The notes under the pieces: generated by a model
What the model saw: only the letters and a program-made list of their open reading frames with translations
What the model was told of the DNA's origin: nothing
Databases searched by the model: none
Shown: positions 17,641 through 26,277 of the stretch, piece by piece
How the letters are laid out: each line of letters opens with the position of its first letter
How positions within the stretch are numbered: the first letter of the stretch is position 1
Source: Sulfolobus sp. E5-1-F
GTDB lineage: Archaea > Thermoproteota > Thermoprotei_A > Sulfolobales > Sulfolobaceae
Direction of reading: 5' to 3'
DNA: 64,000 bases
NCBI RefSeq assembly: GCF_009601705.1
Contig: NZ_CP045687.1
Span: forward strand, 313,527 to 377,526
Translations under genes and position numbers: made by a program

Positions 17641-18747
17641 ATGAAAAACGAGATCAAGGACTTGGCAAGTAGAGCTAAGACAGAACTCGTAAACACCATC
17701 AATTTCGTAGTAGGAACACTAAGGATGCAAGGACTAACAAAAAAGGTCGCTATCGCACTAGCCTTAATCGCATTCATAAGCGATAGAGCTAGCGTGAAGA
17801 ACATCTCACAAACGTTCAACCTAGATTACAACAACCTACTCAAAGCATTAGAGGAAGTGGAAAAAGCGTGGACGAACTACCTAGACAAATTAAGAGAACT
17901 AATCAAAGGACCAGTAATAATCATAATCGACGACACGTTCGACCACAAGGAATACGCTAGAGCTAGAAACAGAGCGAGCGGACAAGGAAACTACATCATG
18001 TGGTGTCAAGCACACAAGAGATTCGAATCCGGAGTCCAATTACTAACAATCGCAATCTACGATCTTAACACCAAGAAAGCTTACATGATAGGAGCCTTCC
18101 CCTACGCCATTAGAGAAATGTACGAGAGGGGAATGGTGAAGGAGTTCCAAACCAAGATCCAGATGGCCTCTGCATTAATGAAGCTGCTGAGAGAGAAGTT
18201 TCAAGTGATGAGAGTCGTCTTCGACTCTTGGTATTGGTCGAGTGAGCTCGTCACTGACAAGGTAGTGTCTGAACTGAAGTCCAATAGGAGAGTCCTCAGA
18301 GTCAAGTCAATCCAGGGGACCCATGATGAGGTGGAGGGTCACCTTCACGTGGGCGATCTACCCCCTGGAAGTTATTTGGTTGACTTGACCCTGAAGGACA
18401 AAGTTATTACAGTTAAGTTGTTCGTCGAGGAATATAAAGATTACGGCAGGAGGAACCTCTATACTACTGACCTATCCCTTAGCAAGGAAGAGGTTGAGGA
18501 GACTTGGAGGATAAGGTGGGAGATCGAGAAGTTTCACAGGGACATTAAGGTTCTAGGTCTTCAAGATACCTCTTTCTTCAAGAGGATTAGGCTTCAAGGT
18601 TATGTCCTCCTCTTCGTGATGCTCGTTAACGCGGTTAGGGAGCTATTGGCCTCCCTTAACTTAAGGAGCGTTGAGGAGTTGTTGAGGTTCGTTGAAAGGC
18701 ATTTAGGAGGGATAGTGGGACTAATGAAAATCTTTAAACTACGTTAA
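17641..18747 (+). CDS. DDE transposase, 368 aa
   Basis: The DDE triad can be placed: IIDDTFDHKEYA (about residues 97-108) for the first Asp, VVFDSWYWS (about 196-204) for the second, and RWEIEKFHRDIKVLGL near 298-313 for the Glu, the last resembling the Y-R-E-K type block of IS4-superfamily enzymes. N-terminal helices (1-70) probably bind DNA. The gene is intact and full length, so the element may be active. The C-terminal tail resembles that of the second transposase at 46449 (KIFKLR against KLFRLR), suggesting related families. Confidence 0.88.
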   Translation: MKNEIKDLASRAKTELVNTINFVVGTLRMQGLTKKVAIALALIAFISDRASVKNISQTFNLDYNNLLKALEEVEKAWTNYLDKLRELIKGPVIIIIDDTFDHKEYARARNRASGQGNYIMWCQAHKRFESGVQLLTIAIYDLNTKKAYMIGAFPYAIREMYERGMVKEFQTKIQMASALMKLLREKFQVMRVVFDSWYWSSELVTDKVVSELKSNRRVLRVKSIQGTHDEVEGHLHVGDLPPGSYLVDLTLKDKVITVKLFVEEYKDYGRRNLYTTDLSLSKEEVEETWRIRWEIEKFHRDIKVLGLQDTSFFKRIRLQGYVLLFVMLVNAVRELLASLNLRSVEELLRFVERHLGGIVGLMKIFKLR

Positions 18748-18774
18748 AATCTCATAACTGCTGTAAATACTTTT
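18746..18774 (-). repeat. Right terminal inverted repeat of the insertion sequence
   Basis: Read on the minus strand it begins AAAAGTATTTA, then CAGCAGTTAT, then GAGATTTT, and pairs with the left end. It starts at the last two bases of the transposase stop codon, so the gene nearly fills the element. Confidence 0.75.
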
Positions 18775-18796
18775 CTATGGGTGATATTTCATATGT

Positions 18797-18826
18797 CTTT
18801 CATTCCTTAATCCTTGAAAATGAAAG
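18797..18826 (+). repeat. 8-bp inverted repeat right of the insertion sequence
   Basis: CTTTCATT (18797-18804) and AATGAAAG (18819-18826) are perfect complements with a 14-base loop. It lies in the 239-base gene-free gap (18775-19013) before the CDF gene; the rest of that gap shows only AT-rich promoter-like sequence. It may be a terminator-like hairpin or a remnant of older mobile DNA. Confidence 0.4.
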
Positions 18827-19013
18827 GTCTCCGATAATGTGGTTTCTAAATTTATAAGGTACTCTCTTCAAGGAGAAGGCCTGATGTAACTTCTAGCTAG
18901 TTAATATATTATCATTCTCACGGTAAGTTATAAATACCCATATAATATAGTAAATATTGTATATATAATATAGAGGCTCTATTTTCCTACAAGTTATTGT
19001 GTGGTGATGAGAA

Positions 19014-19898
19014 TTGGTTTCAGTTAAGGTCCTAAGAAGGGTCTCTATCATTTTTCTTTTCAGTAGCATTTTTCTCATTCCAATATTTCTGTTTGAATTG
19101 ATTATTGGAATACTATTTAAATCGTATATACTAATGGCAGACTCTTACCATACGTTAATAGATTTTTTAATGTCACTTCTTTTTTATTTTACGTTAGTGA
19201 AAATAAATACCAGATCGAGAAGATTTCCTTGGGGACTCTACAATCTCGAAAGTCTGGTAATATTAGCTGCATCTATATTTATCGTCTATTTATCAATGAA
19301 TTTAATACTTAACATGATCGATAGTTCTATAACTTTTTCAATTTCACCTTGGTATTCAATTGTTCTATTTGTAAGTAGCATTTATTCACTCACATTATAC
19401 TTTATAGAGAGGAGATATGTTGAGATACAAATAGTAAAAAATGACATGATTCACTCTTTTTTGGATAGTATAGCTGAAGTAATCTCTGGCATAACGTTAA
19501 TCGTACAAAGTGTAGTTTTAATAGATGTAGTGACATTAGTAATTCTCATATTCACCTTGAGCGATGTGATAAGAGAAATTAAAGACTCAATCCTATCAAT
19601 ACTTGGTGCCTCAATAGATTCTCCAATAAAGATTCAACTAGTTAATGAACTTAAGTCAAAGAATATACCTATACTGAACTTGTATTTAAAGAAATGCGGC
19701 TCTTTCTATGCAGTATATACTTATATAGGTTTACCTAAAGACATAAGTCTGGAAAAAGCATATAAAATTAAGAGGAAAACCAAGAGAATAATCAAAAAAT
19801 ATGATAATATAGCTTATGTTGACGTAATACTCGTACCTTTAACTGAAATTAAGAAAAAGAAAATATTAGAGCAAGTCAATGCTCTTTACTCTGGGTAA
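19014..19898 (+). CDS. Cation diffusion facilitator (CDF) metal transporter
   Basis: The 294-residue protein has about six membrane helices and a short cytosolic domain. CDF metal-site residues are visible in helix 2 (MADSYHTLIDF: Asp and His, then Asp) and helix 5 (NDMIHSFLDSIAEVISG). The loop RRFPWGLYNLESL is the family signature between helices. CDF proteins export Zn, Fe, Mn or Co by proton exchange. The TTG start at 19014 directly follows an in-frame TGA and has GGTGATGAG as Shine-Dalgarno, which fixes the start. It overlaps the convergent gene at 19866 by 33 bases. Confidence 0.87.
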   Translation: MVSVKVLRRVSIIFLFSSIFLIPIFLFELIIGILFKSYILMADSYHTLIDFLMSLLFYFTLVKINTRSRRFPWGLYNLESLVILAASIFIVYLSMNLILNMIDSSITFSISPWYSIVLFVSSIYSLTLYFIERRYVEIQIVKNDMIHSFLDSIAEVISGITLIVQSVVLIDVVTLVILIFTLSDVIREIKDSILSILGASIDSPIKIQLVNELKSKNIPILNLYLKKCGSFYAVYTYIGLPKDISLEKAYKIKRKTKRIIKKYDNIAYVDVILVPLTEIKKKKILEQVNALYSG

Positions 19899-20732
19899 TA
19901 TTCCCCTTTCCTCATTTATCTTAAAGAAGAACTCTAATCCTCTTCTTACCTCATTAACTGGAACATTATACTCTTGTATATCAGCCCAGATTGTCTTTCT
20001 TACTATCTCCTCATCAATATCCGCCTTTTGTGATTCCCTCATTATCTGAACGTCTCTTGGTATTATTTCATCTAAGTGTTTTTCTGCATATTTTTTACTT
20101 TTCTCGTAAGTCTCTTTAAATTTGAGTGCAAGTTCCTTTCCAACTTCTTTAGAAATCACCACCATACCCATTGGCATCGGCGTATTATTTGAAATCGCTT
20201 TCCACATGTCCCACATACTACCTATTCTAACTACATTAATTCCCAACTTCTTTAGAGCATACATCATCTTTATTTCATGAACTGCTACTAACACGTCTCC
20301 CTCCTTTCCCAAAGCTTTTATTTCGTCTAATACTCTTCTAATTACGACTAATCTTCCATATTTTCCAATAAGTAACTTATATAACGTAAATGCAGTAGTG
20401 TTTGGTCCATGAACTATTAGTCTACTTCTCTTTATTTCGTCCTCATTCATTTCTTTTATTGCTAAAATTGGCATTCCGGTTATACCATCCACTGCAGTTG
20501 CTACAGCATTACTTAGAATATAATAATCATCTTGTATATACGGATACATTGCTACAGATGGAACTGAAACATCAACCTCTTTCTTTAATACTGCTTCATT
20601 GATATCTTGAACCGTAGGTATTACTTCAAACTCTAAGTTGAACCCTTCTGGTTTAACTTTTCCGTCCATTAACGGTATAAAAGGATAAAGGTCCCCAGAA
20701 TCTGCAAGCGCGCCTACTCTTATTGTCACCAT
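19866..20732 (-). CDS. MqnA/MqnD-like periplasmic-binding-fold protein
   Basis: This 288-residue protein resembles 1,4-dihydroxy-6-naphthoate synthase (MqnD, PF02621). It has an N-terminal VGALADSGDLYPFIPLM, a DINEAVLKKEVDVSVPS strand-helix and an IVHGPNTTAF stretch corresponding to the HG-x-x-TTA substrate loop. MqnD acts in futalosine-type menaquinone synthesis, but Sulfolobales make caldariellaquinone, and no mqnA/B/C partner is present here. A different reaction or a role in the sulfur-quinone pathway is possible. It is a single gene, convergent with the CDF gene. Confidence 0.7.
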   Translation of the reverse strand: MVTIRVGALADSGDLYPFIPLMDGKVKPEGFNLEFEVIPTVQDINEAVLKKEVDVSVPSVAMYPYIQDDYYILSNAVATAVDGITGMPILAIKEMNEDEIKRSRLIVHGPNTTAFTLYKLLIGKYGRLVVIRRVLDEIKALGKEGDVLVAVHEIKMMYALKKLGINVVRIGSMWDMWKAISNNTPMPMGMVVISKEVGKELALKFKETYEKSKKYAEKHLDEIIPRDVQIMRESQKADIDEEIVRKTIWADIQEYNVPVNEVRRGLEFFFKINEERGILPRVKSIDLL

Positions 20733-20843
20733 AGGCTATAATTTGACATAACGATATATAAGTGTGATTTAAAATACGTTCAATAATGTTCTACACTCTG
20801 CACTAGAAACTTATTAAATCCTTGTTAGTATTGAGTTTAAAAC

Positions 20844-21374
20844 ATGGTAACAATTGCTTTAGGTAGTAGAAACCCTGTAAAAGTCAGTGCTACTAGGGAG
20901 GTACTAGATGTTTTAAAATTGAATTGGGAATTGATTGCAGTTGAAGTTGATAGTGGAGTAGGTAATCAACCTTTTTGCGATCAGACATACGTGGGTGCTA
21001 GAAACAGGGCACTGAATGCAATAAGGGCTACTAATGCAGATATAGGGTTAGGAATAGAAGGAGGAGTTTGTAATATCTATGGTAAATTTATAGCAAATGC
21101 TGTCGTATATGTTATTACTAAGGATGGTTTAGAGAATTTTGCAATTTCCTCATCTTTTACCTTGCCTAATTCTATAGTTTCTTTAATACTTCAAGGAAAG
21201 GAACTAGGTGAAGCGTCAGATATTATTTTTAAAACGAATAATAGTAAGATTAAAGAGGGTGCTGTGGGATTATTAACGAACAATATAATTGATAGAAAAA
21301 TGCTCTATGTTCAACCTATTATCCTTGCACTATATCCAATTTACAATGTAATGATTAATAATACTCCTTTTTAA
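20844..21374 (+). CDS. Non-canonical purine NTP phosphatase (YjjX/DUF84 family)
   Basis: This 176-residue protein hydrolyses ITP/XTP to protect nucleotide pools. Family marks are [20 protein letters not shown] (2-21), [30 protein letters not shown] and [13 protein letters not shown]. The length is normal. It has its own promoter region and overlaps the convergent gene at 21355 by 20 bases. Confidence 0.9.
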   Translation: MVTIALGSRNPVKVSATREVLDVLKLNWELIAVEVDSGVGNQPFCDQTYVGARNRALNAIRATNADIGLGIEGGVCNIYGKFIANAVVYVITKDGLENFAISSSFTLPNSIVSLILQGKELGEASDIIFKTNNSKIKEGAVGLLTNNIIDRKMLYVQPIILALYPIYNVMINNTPF

Positions 21375-22008
21375 CCAGTTTTATAAATAACTCGCCGATA
21401 TCTTGCAATTTGATAGTCTCGTGTTCTGAAGGTCTTGGGATTGTTGCTAAAAATACTCCATAATCTTCATGATTTCCATCTTCGTTCTCACTTCTTGGTT
21501 CTCCATATATAGAAAATATTATAAAGTCATCAATCTTGTTTAAAATCTTTCTTACTGCTGTATCTACTAATGAATAAATTTTACACTTTTCTGTAGGATC
21601 TTTATGGAGAAGTCTATCTATAGCAGTTATAGAGGCTATGACGGGAGTTTCTTCTATAAGTCCTAGAATTGTTTGAGTTACCTTACTAATTTCCTCTTCT
21701 GCATTTAGTGATGTGTCGTATGGAAGACTAAGTTTGCCATAAGTTGGATTAGTTATAGGCAAATTTATTGCTACTGCATTGGTTTCTTTAAGAAGTCTAG
21801 GTATTTCATTATTTAGATTGACTTCTGAGATGTCTTTTACATTCTTGATCTCTAATACTGACATCCATGAGGTTTGCGGAAATTGTGGCTTTTTATTTAA
21901 AACAACTCCCCTATAAGTACTGCTGAAAAGTGTAAATAAAGTTCTCGGATTGCACTTCATAAAACTGGTATAGCTTAATCCATCTATCCCTAATAATAAT
22001 GGATTCAT
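21355..22008 (-). CDS. Divergent alkaline-phosphatase-superfamily protein
   Basis: The 217-residue protein begins with [13 protein letters not shown], the usual first metal-binding Asp of type I phosphodiesterase/nucleotide pyrophosphatases, and contains PQTSWMSV near 42-49, where the superfamily has its nucleophile Thr/Ser. The C-terminal third has [15 protein letters not shown]. It is much shorter than typical members (350-500), so it is a reduced member or one with altered chemistry. It lies 12 bases downstream of thioredoxin and is probably co-transcribed. Confidence 0.6.
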   Translation of the reverse strand: MNPLLLGIDGLSYTSFMKCNPRTLFTLFSSTYRGVVLNKKPQFPQTSWMSVLEIKNVKDISEVNLNNEIPRLLKETNAVAINLPITNPTYGKLSLPYDTSLNAEEEISKVTQTILGLIEETPVIASITAIDRLLHKDPTEKCKIYSLVDTAVRKILNKIDDFIIFSIYGEPRSENEDGNHEDYGVFLATIPRPSEHETIKLQDIGELFIKLVKKEYY

Positions 22009-22020
22009 TCATATCACTTA

Positions 22021-22428
22021 TTACTCTAATAAAGACTTTAGCCTTATCTCTATTTCCTCTCTAGGTACTGCACCTAGTATTTGGTCTACGGGTTCTCCAT
22101 TCTTAAAGAACATCACAGTTGGAAGGCTCATTATTCCATATCTCATTGCAATATCTTGGTTCTCTTCAGTATTTAATTTCCCAAAAGCTACTTGAGGATA
22201 GTCATTTGCAAGTTCCTCTATTATCGGAGCTAATATAAAGCAAGGCGCGCACCATTCCGCCCAAAAGTCAACAACTGCTATTTTGTTTTTAGTTATAAAT
22301 TCATCAAAGTTTTTTGAGTCAAGATGTTTTACTGGTTCTTTATCTTTCTCTCTTAGACTAGTATATATTTGATTTGCTTTTTTAGAGAGGAGTTTTTGTA
22401 ATTCTGGATCATTTAGTTCGTCATTCAT
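22021..22428 (-). CDS. trxA: Thioredoxin
   Basis: The 135-residue protein has a full thioredoxin domain after a 35-residue charged N-terminal extension. The redox site WCAPC (Cys60, Cys63) and the cis-proline loop SLPTVMFF near 100-107 are present. It reduces protein disulfides in the cytosol. It is the first gene of a pair with 21355-22008 and divergent from the DAO-family gene, with 56 bases between starts. Confidence 0.92.
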   Translation of the reverse strand: MNDELNDPELQKLLSKKANQIYTSLREKDKEPVKHLDSKNFDEFITKNKIAVVDFWAEWCAPCFILAPIIEELANDYPQVAFGKLNTEENQDIAMRYGIMSLPTVMFFKNGEPVDQILGAVPREEIEIRLKSLLE

Positions 22429-22484
22429 AAGAGATTATATATAGTATTCATTTAAAAAGTTTTTATCATATAAAGAGATTAGAC

Positions 22485-23399
22485 ATGACAAAACTTATAA
22501 TTGTAGGTAGTGGGATAACGGGGTTAATTACTGCATTAAAATATAATGGAGATGTAACAATTTTAGAGAGGAATAAAATTATAGGAAATAATTCAAAAGC
22601 AAGCTTATGGTCAATCATTCCACCATTATGCAGTAACCATAAAGAAGATTGCGAAAAGGGTATAAGATTCTACGAAGATATTTGTGAGAAATATGGTATC
22701 TATTGTAAAAAGACTCATATTATTAGAATTTCCAATAAAACGATTGGTGGTAAGATTATTGATAGAAAGGAAATAAGAAGTTTTGAGCCTCAATTAGATA
22801 TAGGAGAAGCAGAATTTTTTGATAATGGGTTTTTCGTAGAAGGAGATGAGCTTCTTAGTATACTTGGAACAGAGTTTAACATAGAATCGAACTTAGAAGT
22901 GACGGATATACTAGTTAAAGATAACGAAATAAAATCTCTCTTAACGTCAAAAGGTGAGGTAAAGGGAGAGTTCTATATTTTCGCTACAGGCTATCTAACT
23001 CCCAAATTATTCTCTAGATTGGGAATAGAGGTAAATTTATTTAAAGGACATTTGATTATTACTAAAAAAACTAGTTTAAATGGAATATTGATTGTGAATG
23101 ATAGAATTGCAGTTGAGGGTAAGAACTTATACCTTAACGGTGACTCCAAGCTAAATTCATCCTCTACAATAGATTATGACGAAATATCTAAGACAATTAA
23201 TGAAATTGGAAAGGTACTAAAGATAGATACTACAAATTTAGAGATCAGAGTAGGATTTAGAAGTGTAAGTAAAGATGGGGAACCAATTGTAAAGAGGATT
23301 TACTCAAATGCAATTTTAATAACTGGTTATAGGTTTGGCTTTGCATTAGCTCCGGTACTTGCTGAAAAAGCTATACAGATGATTAAACATGGACATTAA
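22485..23399 (+). CDS. DAO-family FAD-dependent amine/hydroxyacid oxidoreductase
   Basis: The 304-residue flavoprotein opens with KLIIVGSGITGLITALKY, the FAD-binding GxGxxG, and closes with VGFRSVSKDGEPIVKRIYSNAILITGYRFGFALAP, the typical C-terminal FAD and substrate segment of D-amino acid/glycine oxidases (about residues 261-296). It is short for the family. Substrate unknown. It overlaps dtdA by 11 bases, so the pair may both deal with D-amino acids (oxidation and removal from tRNA); that link is inference. Confidence 0.82.
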   Translation: MTKLIIVGSGITGLITALKYNGDVTILERNKIIGNNSKASLWSIIPPLCSNHKEDCEKGIRFYEDICEKYGIYCKKTHIIRISNKTIGGKIIDRKEIRSFEPQLDIGEAEFFDNGFFVEGDELLSILGTEFNIESNLEVTDILVKDNEIKSLLTSKGEVKGEFYIFATGYLTPKLFSRLGIEVNLFKGHLIITKKTSLNGILIVNDRIAVEGKNLYLNGDSKLNSSSTIDYDEISKTINEIGKVLKIDTTNLEIRVGFRSVSKDGEPIVKRIYSNAILITGYRFGFALAPVLAEKAIQMIKHGH

Positions 23400-24102
23400 G
23401 GTAGTTTACTCCACCTCAGATCCAGTTGGTATGACAATAAAAAAACTTGGATATCGTTTCGAAGAGATCAGCGAGGACGTGACAGATTTTCGCTACAACA
23501 ATGGTGATGTTATAGTAATTTTTTCTAGGCATGAAAGTAAGGCAAGTATTCCTTCACTAACCGTACATTATCCTGGTAATCCATCTGAAGAAGTCATGGG
23601 TGGAGAGCCTAAAAAACTCGGAATAGCTTATCCTAGGTTGCTTACCTCAATTTTAAGGGAAATTAAAAAGATAGATCTAGACATAGAGAAAACTATTGAG
23701 GCCACTCATCATGGACCAACATATCAACATGTTCCGGTTATATTCGTGGAGGTTGGTAGTGATAAGACATATTGGACTAACGAGAGAATAGTAAGAACTC
23801 TTGTTGATTCAACCCTAAAAGGTATTGATAAGGTTAACGAGATAGATTGTAGAGATTACATTACAGGTTTCGGTGGACCTCACTATTCTAAACTTTTTAC
23901 TAAGTTAGCTGACGAGAGTTGTTTAGGTCATGTAATTTCTAAGCATTATGTCGATAAGTTAGATGATAAGGTTATAATTCAAGCTATAACTAATTCTGTA
24001 AATAATATTAACAAAGTTGTAATCGATAGCTTAAACTCTAAGCAGAGAGAGCGAATTATAACAGTTCTAAAGAGGTTTGATATTAATATTCAGCTTCGAT
24101 AG
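23389..24102 (+). CDS. dtdA: D-aminoacyl-tRNA deacylase, archaeal type (DtdA/DTD2)
   Basis: This 237-residue protein matches the GEK1/DTD2 family, which removes D-amino acids wrongly attached to tRNA. Visible marks are [24 protein letters not shown], the conserved [10 protein letters not shown] with its histidine pair (metal or catalytic site) and [12 protein letters not shown]. The length is normal. It is coupled to the upstream DAO gene and overlaps the convergent phosphatase by 36 bases. Confidence 0.93.
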   Translation: MDIKVVYSTSDPVGMTIKKLGYRFEEISEDVTDFRYNNGDVIVIFSRHESKASIPSLTVHYPGNPSEEVMGGEPKKLGIAYPRLLTSILREIKKIDLDIEKTIEATHHGPTYQHVPVIFVEVGSDKTYWTNERIVRTLVDSTLKGIDKVNEIDCRDYITGFGGPHYSKLFTKLADESCLGHVISKHYVDKLDDKVIIQAITNSVNNINKVVIDSLNSKQRERIITVLKRFDINIQLR

Positions 24103-24702
24103 TATTTGTGGAGTCAATAGCGGTGAACCTATACTAATGACTTTGCAACTATCTATGTTAGTTTCACATCTCAAAATAGTTAGGCTAGCATTAGGTATTC
24201 TTATTCCCCATCCGCTAATATCGTCCATGTCCAGTATATACGTAACTATTGCTCTTATAGGATCGGAATGTGATACAGCAGCTATAATACTATTATCTTT
24301 ATTTATAACTGATTCGAGAAAGTTTTTCATTCTTTTTGTCATATCTTCCCAACTTTCTAGACCTTTAATCTCAATTTGTTTTTTAAAAACCTTCAACTTC
24401 CAGTGATCATTTGGGTCAAAAGTGGTATTATTCAATTCTCCTAAGGATCTTTCTCTTAATCTTTGATCTACTATTGGAAAAATTCCTAAAGTTTCACCTA
24501 TAATAAGCGCAGTCTGATATGCCCTTAGAACTGGACTAGTGTAGATCTTTTCAACCTTCAATTTCATAAGTTCCTTCCCAGCATCCTTAGCCTGTGTAAT
24601 ACCTTCTTCAGTGAGAGGATAAGTGTTAATATCATGGCTGAGTATTTTATTAACGTTAGAGGTACTTTGACCATGCCTAATGAAAATTATTATTGTCATC
24701 AC
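24067..24702 (-). CDS. Histidine phosphatase (phosphoglycerate-mutase-like)
   Basis: The 211-residue enzyme has the phosphohistidine motif FIRHGQSTS at the N-terminus (RHG, nucleophile His), Glu in RSLGEL near 88-93 and the second histidine in [11 protein letters not shown]. These are the marks of branch 1 of the superfamily. It could be a cofactor-dependent phosphoglycerate mutase or a broad phosphatase; Sulfolobales use a different mutase for glycolysis, so a phosphatase is more likely. Confidence 0.85.
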   Translation of the reverse strand: MMTIIIFIRHGQSTSNVNKILSHDINTYPLTEEGITQAKDAGKELMKLKVEKIYTSPVLRAYQTALIIGETLGIFPIVDQRLRERSLGELNNTTFDPNDHWKLKVFKKQIEIKGLESWEDMTKRMKNFLESVINKDNSIIAAVSHSDPIRAIVTYILDMDDISGWGIRIPNASLTILRCETNIDSCKVISIGSPLLTPQILSKLNINIKPL

Positions 24703-24766
24703 TTAGTTGTTATATCTCCCCACTTTATTAGTTTAAACTTAAATATCATCGTGAGATAAGAGTATT

Positions 24767-25744
24767 GTGGTCTCTTTATTTAAAAAGAACAAACATTCAA
24801 CAAATTCTACTACTAATTTGAGAATTCTCTTTAGTTCAGATCTTCATGCATCGTATACAGTATTCAAGAAGTTTATAAATGCAGGGAAAATTTACAAGGT
24901 AAATGCTTTGATAATAGGTGGGGATATAGCTGGTAAAACATTGTTACCTATTATTGATCTTGGAAATAATAATTACAATATTCAAGATAAGATTGTAACA
25001 TCAAGTGAATTGAATACCTTAATAGACAGATTCAAGAGCGAAGGGATCTATTATGCTATATTAAGCCAAAATGAGTACGAAGAAGCTTCTCAAAATAAAA
25101 AAGTCCAGGATGAATTATTTAAGAAGGCAATAATTTCGACCGTTCGCGAATGGATGAAAATTGCAGAGGAGAGATTGAAGGACTATAAAATACCTATCTT
25201 TATAAACCTCGGGAATGATGATCCGGAATATCTCTTTGAAGTACTGAAGGAAAGCGAGATATTTAAAGTTGGTGAGGGTGAGGTATTTGATTTTAATGGA
25301 TATGAAATCGTATCTTATGGCTACGTTAATCCAACACCTTGGCATACGTTTAGAGAGAAGAAAGAAGAGGAAATCTATGATGACTTAAGTAAGATAGTGT
25401 CAAAAATTACTAATTATTCAAAAGCTATTTACAACTTTCATGCTCCTCCTTACAATTCCAATTTAGACAATGCTCCTCTTTTAGATGAGAATTTAAAGCC
25501 CATAGTTAGAGGAGGTGAGATTGTATATACACATGTGGGCTCTAAATCAATAAGAAGAGTTATTGAGGAAACCAATCCACTACTGGGGTTGCATGGTCAT
25601 ATTCATGAATCGAGAGGCTTTGATAAAGTCAACAATACGCTCGTTATAAATCCAGGTAGCGAATATAGTAGTGGTCTTCTTCACGCAGCTCTAGTAATAT
25701 TAGAAGGAGAGTCGGTTAAAGCTCATCAATTTATCTTGGGTTAA
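24767..25744 (+). CDS. Calcineurin-like metallophosphoesterase
   Basis: The 325-residue protein carries the dimetal motifs in order: LFSSDLHAS (about 21-29), [17 protein letters not shown] (GNxD variant), YNFHAPPYN and LHGHIHES. A phosphodiesterase or phosphatase of unknown substrate is indicated. The GTG start at 24767 is chosen because no ATG lies upstream in frame; the first 20 residues are polar and not conserved-looking. It is a single gene. Confidence 0.87.
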   Translation: MVSLFKKNKHSTNSTTNLRILFSSDLHASYTVFKKFINAGKIYKVNALIIGGDIAGKTLLPIIDLGNNNYNIQDKIVTSSELNTLIDRFKSEGIYYAILSQNEYEEASQNKKVQDELFKKAIISTVREWMKIAEERLKDYKIPIFINLGNDDPEYLFEVLKESEIFKVGEGEVFDFNGYEIVSYGYVNPTPWHTFREKKEEEIYDDLSKIVSKITNYSKAIYNFHAPPYNSNLDNAPLLDENLKPIVRGGEIVYTHVGSKSIRRVIEETNPLLGLHGHIHESRGFDKVNNTLVINPGSEYSSGLLHAALVILEGESVKAHQFILG

Positions 25745-25775
25745 TTAACTAGCTTGTATCAATTAAAATTTTCTA

Positions 25776-25909
25776 ATGGTAATCCAGAAGAAAGAATTAA
25801 AAGCTAAGAAGGAAATTAACTCCATCAGAACTTTTTAACTAATGATGCAGAAGTTATATCTAACTCTTTTAGAAACCTGGAGAAGTTAGGTAGATTTTTA
25901 TCTAAGTGA
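25776..25909 (+). pseudogene. Possible frameshifted small coiled-coil gene
   Basis: From ATG 25776 the frame reads a charged helical start (MVIQKKELKAKKEINSIRTF) and stops at a run of five T. In the next frame the sequence continues coherently (FLTNDAEVISNSFRNLEK, then LGRFLSK) to TGA 25907-25909. A one-base change in the T run would join them into about 44 residues. This may be a decayed small gene or chance; it would also explain the otherwise empty 205-base gap. Confidence 0.3.
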
Positions 25910-25949
25910 TGACCAATACTTTTTTTAAGGTTCGCACTTTCTTCTATTT

Positions 25950-26276
25950 ATGATTATATTTTATGCGATCGGTGAAAGGGAAAGGGCAAAAGAATTAGTT
26001 AGAATTATAACAAAAACGAGATGGAAGACTATATCAAAGCACGCTATAAAGATAGCGAGTTCCTCGATTGGTCCTTCTGTAGTTATATTTAAGCCAACCA
26101 TGGCAGGTTTGGCTGTGGCATTATGGCTAAAACAACGCGCAGAAGAATTGGGTATGACATCTGCAGTTGGATGGTTCCAGCCTATAAGCCAAATACCTCC
26201 ACAAGTTGAAGATGCGATAAGGACTGATTTAAATAAGATACTGATGAAAAAATTGGAAGTTCCGTGGTCGCCGTAA
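25950..26276 (+). CDS. Hypothetical protein, 108 aa
   Basis: No family is recognised. The protein is soluble and basic, with the pattern YAIGERERAKELVRIITKTRWKT and a hydrophobic central stretch (MAGLAVALWLKQRAEELGM). It ends with QVEDAIRTDLNKILMKKLEVPW. It sits next to, and convergent with, the coalescin-like gene, one base between the stops. Confidence 0.6.
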   Translation: MIIFYAIGERERAKELVRIITKTRWKTISKHAIKIASSSIGPSVVIFKPTMAGLAVALWLKQRAEELGMTSAVGWFQPISQIPPQVEDAIRTDLNKILMKKLEVPWSP

Positions 26277-26277
26277 T

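Larger units (their letters stand above)
17541..18774 (+). mobile_element. Insertion sequence with 29-bp imperfect inverted ends, about 1.23 kb
   Basis: The ends 17541-17569 and 18746-18774 are imperfect inverted repeats (about 22 of 29 positions match, including an unbroken CAGCAGTTAT core and an ATTTT block). Between them lies one intact transposase gene with clearly higher GC than the host genes. No target-site duplication is visible at these exact ends, so the insertion may be old, the outer few bases may be mis-set, or a flank was deleted. I do not assign a database name; several Sulfolobus elements have this size. Confidence 0.8.

Noticed and set aside
17619-17819. Open frame antisense to the start of the first transposase
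   Set aside because: It is the complement of the transposase coding sequence and has no protein-like features or start signals.
19003-19009. GTGATGA upstream of the CDF gene as a C box
   Set aside because: No CTGA within the needed distance; GGTGATGAG serves as the Shine-Dalgarno of the TTG start.
25841-25910. ATGATGC and GTGATGA in the gap before 25950 as an sRNA
   Set aside because: No D boxes in the right places; the broken coding frame explains the stretch better.
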